Source: Sphingobacterium athyrii (GTDB lineage: Bacteria; Bacteroidota; Bacteroidia; Sphingobacteriales; Sphingobacteriaceae). Taken from it: 64,000 nucleotides of DNA. The translations under genes were made by a program, and so were the position numbers. Position 1 is the first letter of the stretch. Every line of letters starts with the position of its first letter. The notes beneath the pieces are model-generated. The model searched no databases and had not been told where the DNA came from. It was given only the letters and a program-made list of their open reading frames with translations. Shown piece by piece: positions 16,214 through 24,214 of the stretch. The stretch is taken from assembly GCF_003071065.1 (NCBI RefSeq), contig NZ_QCXX01000012.1:1-64000 (forward strand), given 5' to 3'.

Positions 16214-16928
16214 TGCTTTTCGTTTTTTGTTGTACAAACTCATCATAGCTTATGGGAACAAAGCATACGCGGTCACCCACTTCAAGCAGCGAAGGGCTCT
16301 CCCGCGTTAGGTCAAACAGTTGCTGCGGCGTATGTCCGATAATCTGCCAACCACCTGGAGTTTCGATTGGGTAAACGCCAGTCTGTTCCCCCGCGATGCC
16401 CACTGCACCCGCTTCTATTTTCAAACGGGGCACCTCCTTTCGTGGCGTCGCGATCCGACTGTCCATACCGCCCATATAGGGAAATCCGGGAACAAAACCG
16501 ATCATATATACTCGGTATTCGGGGGTACTGTGTAGACGGATAACTTCTTCCTCTGTCAACCCATTATATTGGGCTACATAAGCTAGATCAGCCCCATTGT
16601 AATAGACAGGGATTTCCTTTTTTAGGCCTTTATATTCTGTATCCTCTGGTATATCTTGTACAATCATTTGGAGCGCCGACAATAGCTCCTGATAGGTAAT
16701 CGTCAGCGGATCATAGTAAATCGTGATCGTCGTATAGGCCGGAACACATTCGATAAGACCGGGCTGTGACCAATTTTCGAGACAAGCCACAACCTTACGT
16801 ACCTGCGTATTGAGCGCTTCGGAAAGCGTATCGCCGAAAGAGAGGACAATCGCCTGATCGCCCATGGGATAATACCGGATGGGATTTGGCAACGCTATAC
16901 TTAGAGACTGCTCGTGGGAACTTCCCAT
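16203..16928 (-). CDS. pxpB: 5-oxoprolinase subunit B (KipI family)
   Basis: A 241-residue protein of the KipI/allophanate-hydrolase subunit 1 family. Diagnostic segments are YPMGDQAIVLSFG, YNGADLAYVAQ, YMIGFVPGFPYMGG and GIAGEQTGVYPIETPGGWQIIG. It is the first gene of the pxpB-pxpC-pxpA-transporter operon, with a promoter match 22 bp upstream of its start. Older annotation may call it a kinase inhibitor; the 5-oxoprolinase role is better supported by the neighbours. Confidence 0.94.
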   Translation of the reverse strand: MGSSHEQSLSIALPNPIRYYPMGDQAIVLSFGDTLSEALNTQVRKVVACLENWSQPGLIECVPAYTTITIYYDPLTITYQELLSALQMIVQDIPEDTEYKGLKKEIPVYYNGADLAYVAQYNGLTEEEVIRLHSTPEYRVYMIGFVPGFPYMGGMDSRIATPRKEVPRLKIEAGAVGIAGEQTGVYPIETPGGWQIIGHTPQQLFDLTRESPSLLEVGDRVCFVPISYDEFVQQKTKSNGH

Positions 16929-16950
16929 AATTTATTTATTATAATCTACA

Positions 16951-16981
16951 CAAAGATTATAAATACCGGACGATAATCAAA
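16951..16981 (-). promoter_or_regulatory. Promoter of the pxp operon
   Basis: On the minus strand TTTG (16981-16978) is followed after 19 bp by AATCTTTG (16958-16951), seven of eight matches to TAnnTTTG. The spacing is typical for Bacteroidota sigma factor and the site lies 22 bp before the pxpB start. Confidence 0.5.
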
Positions 16982-17018
16982 AAATAATTGGGTTGTTAGG
17001 TAGTAGTGGACTATATGA

Positions 17019-17201
17019 TTAAAGCTTTTCGATTTCCTCGGCAGATAAATCTGTATAACGCATTATCTGCGCCATTGGAACGCCATCTTGTTTCATTGTA
17101 CGTGCAAATTCAATAGCTTTTTGATGTTTGCCTTCTTCAACGCCAACCATTCGACCTTCTTTGAGTCCAACCTTTCGACAGTAGTTACCTTCAGAACTCA
17201 A
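17019..17201 (-). pseudogene. C-terminal remnant of a PD-(D/E)XK (Rpn-type) nuclease/transposase
   Basis: About 55 residues (GLKEGRMVGVEEGKHQKA, then IEFARTMKQDGVPMAQIMRY and DLSAEEIEKL) match the characteristic tail of Rpn/PDDEXK-2 family proteins: a Gly/Glu/Lys repeat, then a short helical domain. The catalytic N-terminal part is missing; the only start is a TTG in unrelated sequence at the junction. It is therefore a 3' fragment left by deletion. Confidence 0.6.
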
Positions 17202-17520
17202 CTATACACTTTCCTTCTATGATTTCCTAGCTTGGTTTTAAGTTTCACCTACTGTTGACCTACATTTAGCCTACTATTGGCCTACTGTAATAGGTAAACA
17301 GTAGGCTAAATGTAAACCAAAAGAGGGACAAAGGGCAAATAATGTCAGGAAAAATGGCGAAGAAAATAGGAAGTTAGTGCGAAGGATATTTTGTACTAGT
17401 TGTTGATCCTATCTTCGAAACTCATTCGGAACTACTTCGCCGCTTGTTCGGCGGCGACCTTACTTTTCTTCATTAGTCACCTATGATTTCGCAGTTTTTT
17501 TTTTCAAACAGATTAAATTA
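17202..17520. other. Intergenic scar between nuclease remnant and IS element
   Basis: No gene is seen. CCTACT/CCTACA motifs repeat several times at 17248-17286, a long inverted repeat sits at 17261-17314, and a short GC hairpin (CGCCG...CGGCG) lies near 17439-17453. The stretch probably records past insertions or deletions. Confidence 0.4.
17261..17314. repeat. 15-bp perfect inverted repeat
   Basis: TACATTTAGCCTACT (17261-17275) is exactly complementary to 17300-17314, with a 24-base loop. There is no following T-run, so it is not a normal terminator. It could be the end structure of a lost small mobile element. Confidence 0.45.
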
Positions 17521-17527
17521 AAAGAGG

Positions 17528-17558
17528 CTGTCTCAAATTTATTTGGGACAGTTTTTTT
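17528..17558 (+). terminator. Terminator hairpin at left IS end
   Basis: CTGTCTCAAA pairs with TTTGGGACAG (one G-T pair) and is followed by seven T on the plus strand. It would stop transcription entering the element from the left. Confidence 0.5.
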
Positions 17559-17653
17559 GTTTAAAAAGTCTATGAGATAGATCTGTGTGTTGTTTGTTGG
17601 TTATTTTGGAAAAAGACTCATATGAAAGAGAAAAATGAACAAAAAGTAGCTTT

Positions 17654-19189
17654 TTAGGCCGCTTTTTTTCTTAGATTTTGCGCTATTGCCAATAATCCCC
17701 ATTCTATGGACACTTTTTCTTTACCCCGGAGCATAAATCTTCGGAACCCATGGTTCTGTTTAATGTTTGCAAAGACAGGTTCGACATCATGGCACCTCTG
17801 TTTTCGTTTGGCTACACCTACATCGCTGTTGAGCAATTCGTATGCCCTGTCCCTGTACATCTCAAGTTGCTTATTCACCCCGATGATCCTATTTCCCTGT
17901 GATTTGTGACAGGCGCCATTCAACGGGCAGTTTGTGCAGTTTTTTGCCTGATACTTTTTGATTTCCTGCCGGAAGCCTGCGGAGGTCTTTTGGTTAAATG
18001 TACCTATACAATGCATTTCCTGTCCCATTGGACAGATATAGCAATCCTGTGAAGGATTATAATGTAATTTATCTGCAGAAAATGGTTTCTTATCCCGACA
18101 GCTCTTTTTCTGCCCTTTGTCAAACATACCATATTTCACATAGCCCTCAATATTTTTTGCTGCCAGTAATGCATAGTTTTCTTCACTGCCATAACCGGCA
18201 TCCGCGGTAAGGGTTCCCGGTGTTTTTCCAAAGCTGTCCTCATGTTGTTGCAAATGACCGGATAATGTTCTGGTATCTGTGGGATTGGAATGTATGGTAT
18301 AATTGACAATGTATTGATTGGACGTGGATATCTGGATATTATATCCTGGTCTGAGCTGGCCATTTTTCATATGATCCTCTTTCATCCGCATAAAGGTGGC
18401 ATCGGGATCTGTTTTGCTATAACTGTTTCTGTCTCCCAGGGTAGCTTCCTGCTCTTCATATTGTGCGATCTTCTCCGGATAGTTTTTGGTTACATAACGC
18501 AACTTTGCTTTCATCTTCTTATTTACCGAAGCTTTGTCGGATAAGACCCTGTTCAGCTTATCGACCGTAGCCCGGACTTTTTCGCTGTCAATTGTCGTCA
18601 GATCGGGAGGATCCGGAAGGTTGTCCTCCGACTTGGCGATACTTTGGGCGTAGTCCCATATATCTTTTAAAGCAGCTTTCATCTTTTCCTTATTGGTATG
18701 GATAGCTTTTTTCCAAACGAAAGTGTATCTGTTTGCATTAGCCTCTATCTTGGTGCCATCGGTGTAGACATCTTCTATGCTTAACAACCCTTCTTCGGCC
18801 AGGAGCTTAACAACTTCTTCAAATACACTGCGAAGTGCTTCCTTTAAGCGGACACCACGAAATCTGTTGATAGTATTATGATCGGGGTAGCTCATGCCGC
18901 TCAGCCACATGAAGTTGATGTTCTCCCGGCAGGCTGTTTCCAGTTTCCGACTGCTGTAGACATTGCTTACATAGCCAAACACCAGAACCTTCAACAGCAT
19001 TTGCGGATGATAACTGGAACAGCCTTTTATCTTGTAGGCATCCAAAAGACCCTGTATGTTGATACGGTTGATCACATCGTTAACAATACGTACCGGATGT
19101 CCTTTGGAGACCAATTCGTCCAAAGTTGGAGGAATTGCCATAATCTGGTCCTGATAGTAAGGCTTAAAAGTAGGTCTTTGAGATGACAT
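17654..19189 (-). CDS. IS1182-family DDE transposase
   Basis: A 511-residue full-length transposase. The N-terminal DUF772-type region (KGCSSYHPQMLLKVLVFGY) is followed by the DDE catalytic core: Asp144 in VYTDGTKIEAN, an Asp in LTADAGYGSEENY, and a Glu near DVEPVFANIKQNHGF. A Cys cluster (YICPMGQEMHC, CTNCPLNGAC) is typical of the family. The reading frame is intact, so the element may be active. Confidence 0.93.
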   Translation of the reverse strand: MSSQRPTFKPYYQDQIMAIPPTLDELVSKGHPVRIVNDVINRINIQGLLDAYKIKGCSSYHPQMLLKVLVFGYVSNVYSSRKLETACRENINFMWLSGMSYPDHNTINRFRGVRLKEALRSVFEEVVKLLAEEGLLSIEDVYTDGTKIEANANRYTFVWKKAIHTNKEKMKAALKDIWDYAQSIAKSEDNLPDPPDLTTIDSEKVRATVDKLNRVLSDKASVNKKMKAKLRYVTKNYPEKIAQYEEQEATLGDRNSYSKTDPDATFMRMKEDHMKNGQLRPGYNIQISTSNQYIVNYTIHSNPTDTRTLSGHLQQHEDSFGKTPGTLTADAGYGSEENYALLAAKNIEGYVKYGMFDKGQKKSCRDKKPFSADKLHYNPSQDCYICPMGQEMHCIGTFNQKTSAGFRQEIKKYQAKNCTNCPLNGACHKSQGNRIIGVNKQLEMYRDRAYELLNSDVGVAKRKQRCHDVEPVFANIKQNHGFRRFMLRGKEKVSIEWGLLAIAQNLRKKAA

Positions 19190-19266
19190 ATATCTTTTTT
19201 TACACTTTAAATATATGAAAATCAGTTAATTGAACCAAATTAAACATAATGAAATAATATAAAAAA

Positions 19267-19291
19267 GAGGCTGTCTTTTTGAGACAACCTC
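19267..19291 (-). terminator. Terminator downstream of the Oar-like gene, at right IS end
   Basis: GAGGCTGTCT...AGACAACCTC forms a near-perfect stem and is followed on the minus strand by TTTTTT. It overlaps the right end of the IS and lies 26 bp after the receptor stop codon, so it may serve both. Confidence 0.55.
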
Positions 19292-19317
19292 TTCAAAAAA
19301 ATTATATTCCAAAAATT

Positions 19318-22300
19318 TTAGTTAAACTTAAATTTCACACCAAATTGCATATAATATGTTGAAGTAATCGTCTGATTTACACGAGTAGTTTCTCTGATTA
19401 CATCACCATTGGCACCATTTAATCTAAATTCTGGTTTCACATTACCTTGTACATCCAATGCCGGAGTAGTTTTTGTGCTAACCATATTTGTTGGAATCAA
19501 CAATTGATTGTTACTAGTTTTGAACACCCCCCAATCAGAATTAAATAAGTTACCAATATTAAACACATCCCAGAAAAACTCCAATGAATTTTTCTTACCA
19601 CCAATTCCATTGAATAATTCTTGTGTAAATCTCAAATCAAACTGATGTCTCCAAGGCATAATTCCACCATTACGCTCAGCATACTGTCCTTTTCTTGATT
19701 TAAGATAATCATCACCGTCAATCATTGCAAAGAAAATATCTGATTGCTCTTTTGCTGTATAACCTTTTCCACCATAAATTGAACCCGGTGTCGCTGTGAT
19801 ATCTACAAATTTGATTTCAGATGCATCTTTAGGAACATAAATCAAGTCGTTATTTTGTCCATCACGGTTAAAGTCAGCAGAATAACCATAAGATACCCGA
19901 CCCATTGAAGAACCTGAATAAAATAAAGTAACTGAGGTATTTAGGTTTTTAATCCATTTATTCGTATAGGATACCGATCCTACCAAGCGATCTGGTAAAA
20001 CATTATCTGTGTAACCTAGTGTAGGGTCATTTGAATTACCGATAGACTGGTAAGGTAGTGACCATAAATTTGCGATCTGGCTACCAGCTCCATCACCATA
20101 GTTTTTAGCACCGCTTCTTGTATAGGCTAAACTTGCCGAGAAACCATCTTCAAAAGCTTTCGCTAACTGAGCAGTTACAGACCAATAGTGTCCACCTTTA
20201 GCATTAGACATTTGGATTGCAGAAAATGCACCTGTTCCAGTAGTAGAAGGTTGACCTTTGTCCACTTTATTAATGTACTTATCTTTATTAGCATCAGCAT
20301 ATATGAAACGATTATCTCCATAACCAGAAATACTCATTTGTGTTGGGTCAGCTAAATTGATATTTCTTGCAACGGCCGCATTGATATCCTTATTGTAAAT
20401 GGCTTCCAAAGTACCAACAACTCCGAATGGCAATTTGTAATCAACTGCTAAACTTGACTTCCAAGTGGACGGGAATTTCAAATTCGGATCCATGACAGAA
20501 ACACTTGTCGTTGAGATCGATTTTGTAGGATCGGCAATCGTTTTAGGATAGTTCGCACGAATATCTGGGCTGAAATCTGGAATTGCGCTTCCATCTGCAG
20601 GGGAATTAACCAATGCCTGTAGCATTCCTGAATCACCAGATTGCGATACGATCCATACAAATGGAATACGGCCGGTAAAAATTCCTGTTCCACCTCGAAG
20701 CATCAAAGAACGGTCACCCTTCACGTCATAATTGAACCCAAATCGAGGCGATAACATTACCTTAGTTTTTGGTAATACACCTGTATTTACTTTCAAACCA
20801 TTTGCAAATGTCATCGCAGAAATGAGTGGATGTTCTCTAATTTCGCTTACACCTGGATACCCTGGCAATTCTAAGCGTAAGCCTCCAGTCAATTTCAATT
20901 TATCATTGACTGTAAACTGATCTTGAATATATAAAGAGATCTGATTAAACTTAAATCTAGGAAAAGCTTGGGATCCATCAGGTGTTAACGGATATGTTAA
21001 CGCATAATTAATTGCTTTTTTTCCCTCTTTAAAATCCTCCCATGAATTGAACAAGTAATATCCTGCCCCAAAACGTTGGAAACCGTTTTTTACATCGCTA
21101 GTTTCAAATTGACCACCGAATGTAAAATCATGATTCTCGTATGTGTAGTTTCCATCCAAATTTGCTGTCCAAGTTTTCACTGACCGCAAGTTTCCATAGG
21201 AGAATGGTTCATAACCAAAAGTAGTGACTACATTGTCTCCTCTTTTGATATCTACCAGTGGGAATTCACCACCATTAACAGAACGCGGCTCGTCTTGATT
21301 GACATAAGATATCCGTGCAGAGGTATTTACGTTACCAAGTTTACCAGTATATTCCATTGTCCCGGAAAACAAGTTCGTTTCCTGGAAATAATTTGAGTTT
21401 GAGAAATGTAAGGCATTACTTCCCGTACGGCTTAAACCCGAAACACCTGAGTTTGTGTAGGAATTACTTATTTCGGATGGTGATTTTGCTTTAACCTGGT
21501 TGTATCTAAAGTTAATTTTATGGTTTTCGGCAATGTTCCAATCTATACGTGCAAAGATTTTATCGTTATTGCTTTTATTAGAATAACCCTGGTAAGGTCC
21601 TGGATCATAGCCATATTTTTCTTTTAAAAATGTCGACACCTCATTCATAAAGTCTTCATTCGGTCTGGCAACAAAATTAGGTGTACCCGGTTTACCAAAT
21701 TCATCCCCCTTTGAAGCTATTTTAACCGGCCCAGGTTGTTCTGTTTTGTTTTGCTCCAAATTGACGAAGAAAAAGACCTTATCTTTTACAATAGGCCCTC
21801 CCAAACTTACTCCGTATTGTTTCACTGATAATTGGTTAACGGGCGTTAATACGTCGCCGATTCTCGTTCCTTGTTGCTTATCTGAACGTCCCGTATAAAA
21901 GGCAGAACCAAAGAATTCGTTTCGTCCTGAACGCGTAACTGCATTAATTGCTGCTCCTGTAAATCCAGACTGACGTACATCATATGGAGTCACATTAACT
22001 GAAATTTGTTCAATCGCATCTATAGAAATTGGCGACCCATCAGCAGGAACGTTGCTACCAATACCGAATTGATTATTGAAGTTCGCTCCATCCAACGTAA
22101 AGTTATTTGATCTAAAGTTACCGCCACCTATTGAAGTTCCATTGGCTTGAGGTGTCAAACGTGTCAAATCGTTTACACTACGTGTGATAGAAGGTAAATT
22201 TTCAATCTGGCGACGTCCAACAATCGTAGATGCACCATTTTTTTCACTTTTTAAAGCAGCTCCGCGAGTTACTAGGACTTCCTCAAGATTAGTCGCTGCA

Positions 22301-22629
22301 TTATCTCCAAAAACTGGGTTTAAAACAAACGGTTCACCCAATTGTAAGTAAACATCTTCGTAAACGATAGGCTGTTGTCCAACATAGGTCACTTCAATTT
22401 TGTAAGGTCCCCCAACACGCATGTTTGCCAAGTTAAACCGTCCAGCAGCATTTGCCGATCCCGAATAAACCGTTCCCGAGGGCACGTGCGTTGCCTTGAT
22501 TGTAGCTCCTGAAGTTAGACTGCCATTTGCTTCTTTTACAATACCTGTAACGCTACTTGTTGTGACCTGAGCTTGTACAGCACCATAACTGGCCATTACA
22601 AGAGCGAAAAAGAGTAAAGATCTTTTCAT
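19318..22629 (-). CDS. Oar-like TonB-dependent receptor
   Basis: A 1103-residue outer-membrane protein. It has a signal peptide (cleaved near VQAQ, 18-21), a carboxypeptidase-regulatory-like domain (SVTGIVKEANGSLTSGATIKA), a TonB plug (IVGRRQIENLPSITRSVNDL; NNFTLDGANFNNQFGIG; NAVTRSGRNEFFGSAFYTGR) and a long beta-barrel ending MQFGVKFKFN. It belongs to the Oar group, related to the Myxococcus protein, not to SusC: no SusD partner is adjacent. Its ligand is unknown; some Oar proteins export substrates or import proteins/peptides. It has its own promoter. Confidence 0.92.
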   Translation of the reverse strand: MKRSLLFFALVMASYGAVQAQVTTSSVTGIVKEANGSLTSGATIKATHVPSGTVYSGSANAAGRFNLANMRVGGPYKIEVTYVGQQPIVYEDVYLQLGEPFVLNPVFGDNAATNLEEVLVTRGAALKSEKNGASTIVGRRQIENLPSITRSVNDLTRLTPQANGTSIGGGNFRSNNFTLDGANFNNQFGIGSNVPADGSPISIDAIEQISVNVTPYDVRQSGFTGAAINAVTRSGRNEFFGSAFYTGRSDKQQGTRIGDVLTPVNQLSVKQYGVSLGGPIVKDKVFFFVNLEQNKTEQPGPVKIASKGDEFGKPGTPNFVARPNEDFMNEVSTFLKEKYGYDPGPYQGYSNKSNNDKIFARIDWNIAENHKINFRYNQVKAKSPSEISNSYTNSGVSGLSRTGSNALHFSNSNYFQETNLFSGTMEYTGKLGNVNTSARISYVNQDEPRSVNGGEFPLVDIKRGDNVVTTFGYEPFSYGNLRSVKTWTANLDGNYTYENHDFTFGGQFETSDVKNGFQRFGAGYYLFNSWEDFKEGKKAINYALTYPLTPDGSQAFPRFKFNQISLYIQDQFTVNDKLKLTGGLRLELPGYPGVSEIREHPLISAMTFANGLKVNTGVLPKTKVMLSPRFGFNYDVKGDRSLMLRGGTGIFTGRIPFVWIVSQSGDSGMLQALVNSPADGSAIPDFSPDIRANYPKTIADPTKSISTTSVSVMDPNLKFPSTWKSSLAVDYKLPFGVVGTLEAIYNKDINAAVARNINLADPTQMSISGYGDNRFIYADANKDKYINKVDKGQPSTTGTGAFSAIQMSNAKGGHYWSVTAQLAKAFEDGFSASLAYTRSGAKNYGDGAGSQIANLWSLPYQSIGNSNDPTLGYTDNVLPDRLVGSVSYTNKWIKNLNTSVTLFYSGSSMGRVSYGYSADFNRDGQNNDLIYVPKDASEIKFVDITATPGSIYGGKGYTAKEQSDIFFAMIDGDDYLKSRKGQYAERNGGIMPWRHQFDLRFTQELFNGIGGKKNSLEFFWDVFNIGNLFNSDWGVFKTSNNQLLIPTNMVSTKTTPALDVQGNVKPEFRLNGANGDVIRETTRVNQTITSTYYMQFGVKFKFN

Positions 22630-22657
22630 ATAATGTGATTTGTTAAAAAATGTTAAG

Positions 22658-22687
22658 CAAAATTACTAAGAGATTTCAAATAACAAA
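22658..22687 (-). promoter_or_regulatory. Promoter of the Oar-like receptor gene
   Basis: On the minus strand TTTG (22687-22684) is followed after 18 bp by TAATTTTG (22665-22658), a full match to TAnnTTTG. It lies 28 bp before the start codon at 22629, giving a short leader. Confidence 0.65.
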
Positions 22688-23100
22688 GGACTTAATATAA
22701 ACTTAACACACTACAGCACATTCATTTCCTAACATTTACCGGCAAATTCCTGCTTTCTAACACAATTTTTAAATAAAAAAAACGTTATAACACCTTTTAA
22801 ACTGCCATTAACAAAGAATTAAATCCAAACAAAATAGTTTTCCACACCGCATCAAACCATCCTATTTGTAACAACATTCTTCCAATCATAAAGAAAGCTT
22901 TTTAAAAAAAATTCACTAACTTTCTGTCAACCGAGCATTTTATTAATCAACTCGTTTTTTTGTAGCAATGACGCTACTAACCTAGGATTTGTATTAAAAC
23001 AGTAAACTATTGTCCCTGCGAACTAGTTTTCTAATAAAAATCTGTTTTAAAAAATGGATAACTTTTTAGAAATTCGCACACCTTTATAATTCTCTTTTTC
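22688..23100. other. AT-rich intergenic region between divergent genes
   Basis: No gene is recognised in this stretch between the Oar-like gene (minus) and the DUF5362 gene (plus). It is strongly AT-rich, with a small GTAGC...GCTAC hairpin near 22963-22978. No perfect promoter for the plus-strand gene was found. Confidence 0.4.
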
Positions 23101-23577
23101 ATGGAAGTCGGTATTCAAAATTCTTCTTTTCACGAACCCGCTGACATTAAACTGTCTCCAGCAGGGCTCGCTTTCTTAGCTTCAGCAGCTAAATGGGCCA
23201 ATTTTTTGGCTATTGTCTGTTTTATTTTTATCGGAATATCGGCCATCACCATGATTAGCCTGATCTTTGGCGCGAGTGCTTTATCCCTCGGTCAGGGCGA
23301 ATATGTCTCGGCCGGTACAATATCCACCTTCGGGGTGCTCTATCTCCTGTTCCTGGCTTTCTCCTGCCTCCCAATTTATTATTTGTATAATTTCGGATCC
23401 AAAGCACGAAAAGCAATAGAAAACCGCGATAGCATTCAGCTTGAACTCTGCCTCGATGCCCTAAAAAAACATTATAAATTCATCGGAATCATCGTCATTA
23501 TCACGATCGCATTTAATTTTCTGGGCCTTATTCTCGGCATCGTCATGGGTATCTCTGATGCGATAGCTGCCGTATAG
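23101..23577 (+). CDS. DUF5362-family small membrane protein
   Basis: A 158-residue protein with about three or four hydrophobic segments: 27-60, 72-98 and 125-155. The segment YYLYNFGSKARKAIENRDSIQLELCLDALKKHYKFIGI between the last two helices is typical of the Bacteroidota DUF5362 family. Function is unknown. It stands alone, followed by an inverted repeat at 23594-23620. Confidence 0.75.
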   Translation: MEVGIQNSSFHEPADIKLSPAGLAFLASAAKWANFLAIVCFIFIGISAITMISLIFGASALSLGQGEYVSAGTISTFGVLYLLFLAFSCLPIYYLYNFGSKARKAIENRDSIQLELCLDALKKHYKFIGIIVIITIAFNFLGLILGIVMGISDAIAAV

Positions 23578-23593
23578 ATCAGAGACAGACTAG

Positions 23594-23620
23594 CAACGGA
23601 ATAGTTCCACTATTCCGTTG
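23594..23620 (+). terminator. Stem-loop after the DUF5362 gene
   Basis: CAACGGAATAG and CTATTCCGTTG are exactly complementary around TTCCA, 16 bp after the stop codon. There is no T-run, so termination would be weak or factor-assisted. Confidence 0.45.
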
Positions 23621-24214
23621 TCTATCAATGGCCTCTCCTTTCTTATCCTATTTACATCAATCCTAACGATACGATCAGAGAAACAAATTGTTTTCGACAT
23701 GTTTTTTTAGAAACTCCCCTCCTCTAATCAAGCAATTATTGGTCAGACCAAAAAGAACAACCAACAAATAATTAAACTGCAAAAAACTAAACTGCTAACA
23801 ACAAAAATATTTTCTATTTATTTTATTTTTTCCAAACAAAATCTGATTTAAATCGTTATAGCAATAGTGAAAGGAAAAATAAGATCGACAGTTCTTAAGC
23901 TTTCAGTTTGAAAATAACCAATTTGTATAACCCAAAACCTAACCTTTATGCAAAAAATAGAGAATTATTTACCATTGTAACCTGCTTTAGCTAATTAGGG
24001 AGCTTGCTAAAACAGACAGTCTGGGCTGTACCGAACCCCTGAATAAAGAAGAAGTAACCAAATTATTTAAAACACCACTTAACCATTTTTATTTTTTATG
24101 GCAACTCCTGTCTTGGGGGCCCCTTGTCTTTAAAAAGGAAGAATTGATCAGCACATCACGCATCTTCTTCCTAGCGTAAATCAACCAATTTATTTATCTA
24201 ATTACCTAACAATT
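23621..24214. other. Long leader region upstream of the second SusC operon
   Basis: No gene is recognised in about 590 bp. It is AT-rich, with an AGGAAGAA...TTCTTCCT stem (24136-24172) ending 42 bp before the SusC start and a GC-rich GGGGGCCCC stretch near 24114-24122. Such long regions before SusC genes often carry regulatory RNA or operator sites, but none was identified. Confidence 0.4.

Larger units (their letters stand above)
17521..19294. mobile_element. IS1182-family insertion sequence
   Basis: A single-transposase element of about 1.77 kb. Ends: 17521-17537 reads AAAGAGGCTGTCTCAAA, and the complement of 19278-19294 reads GAAGAGGTTGTCTCAAA, 15 of 17 identical. Both ends also fold into terminator-like hairpins (17528-17558 with seven T; 19267-19291). 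No clear target duplication can be read. It lies between a gene remnant and the end of the Oar-like receptor gene. Confidence 0.75.
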
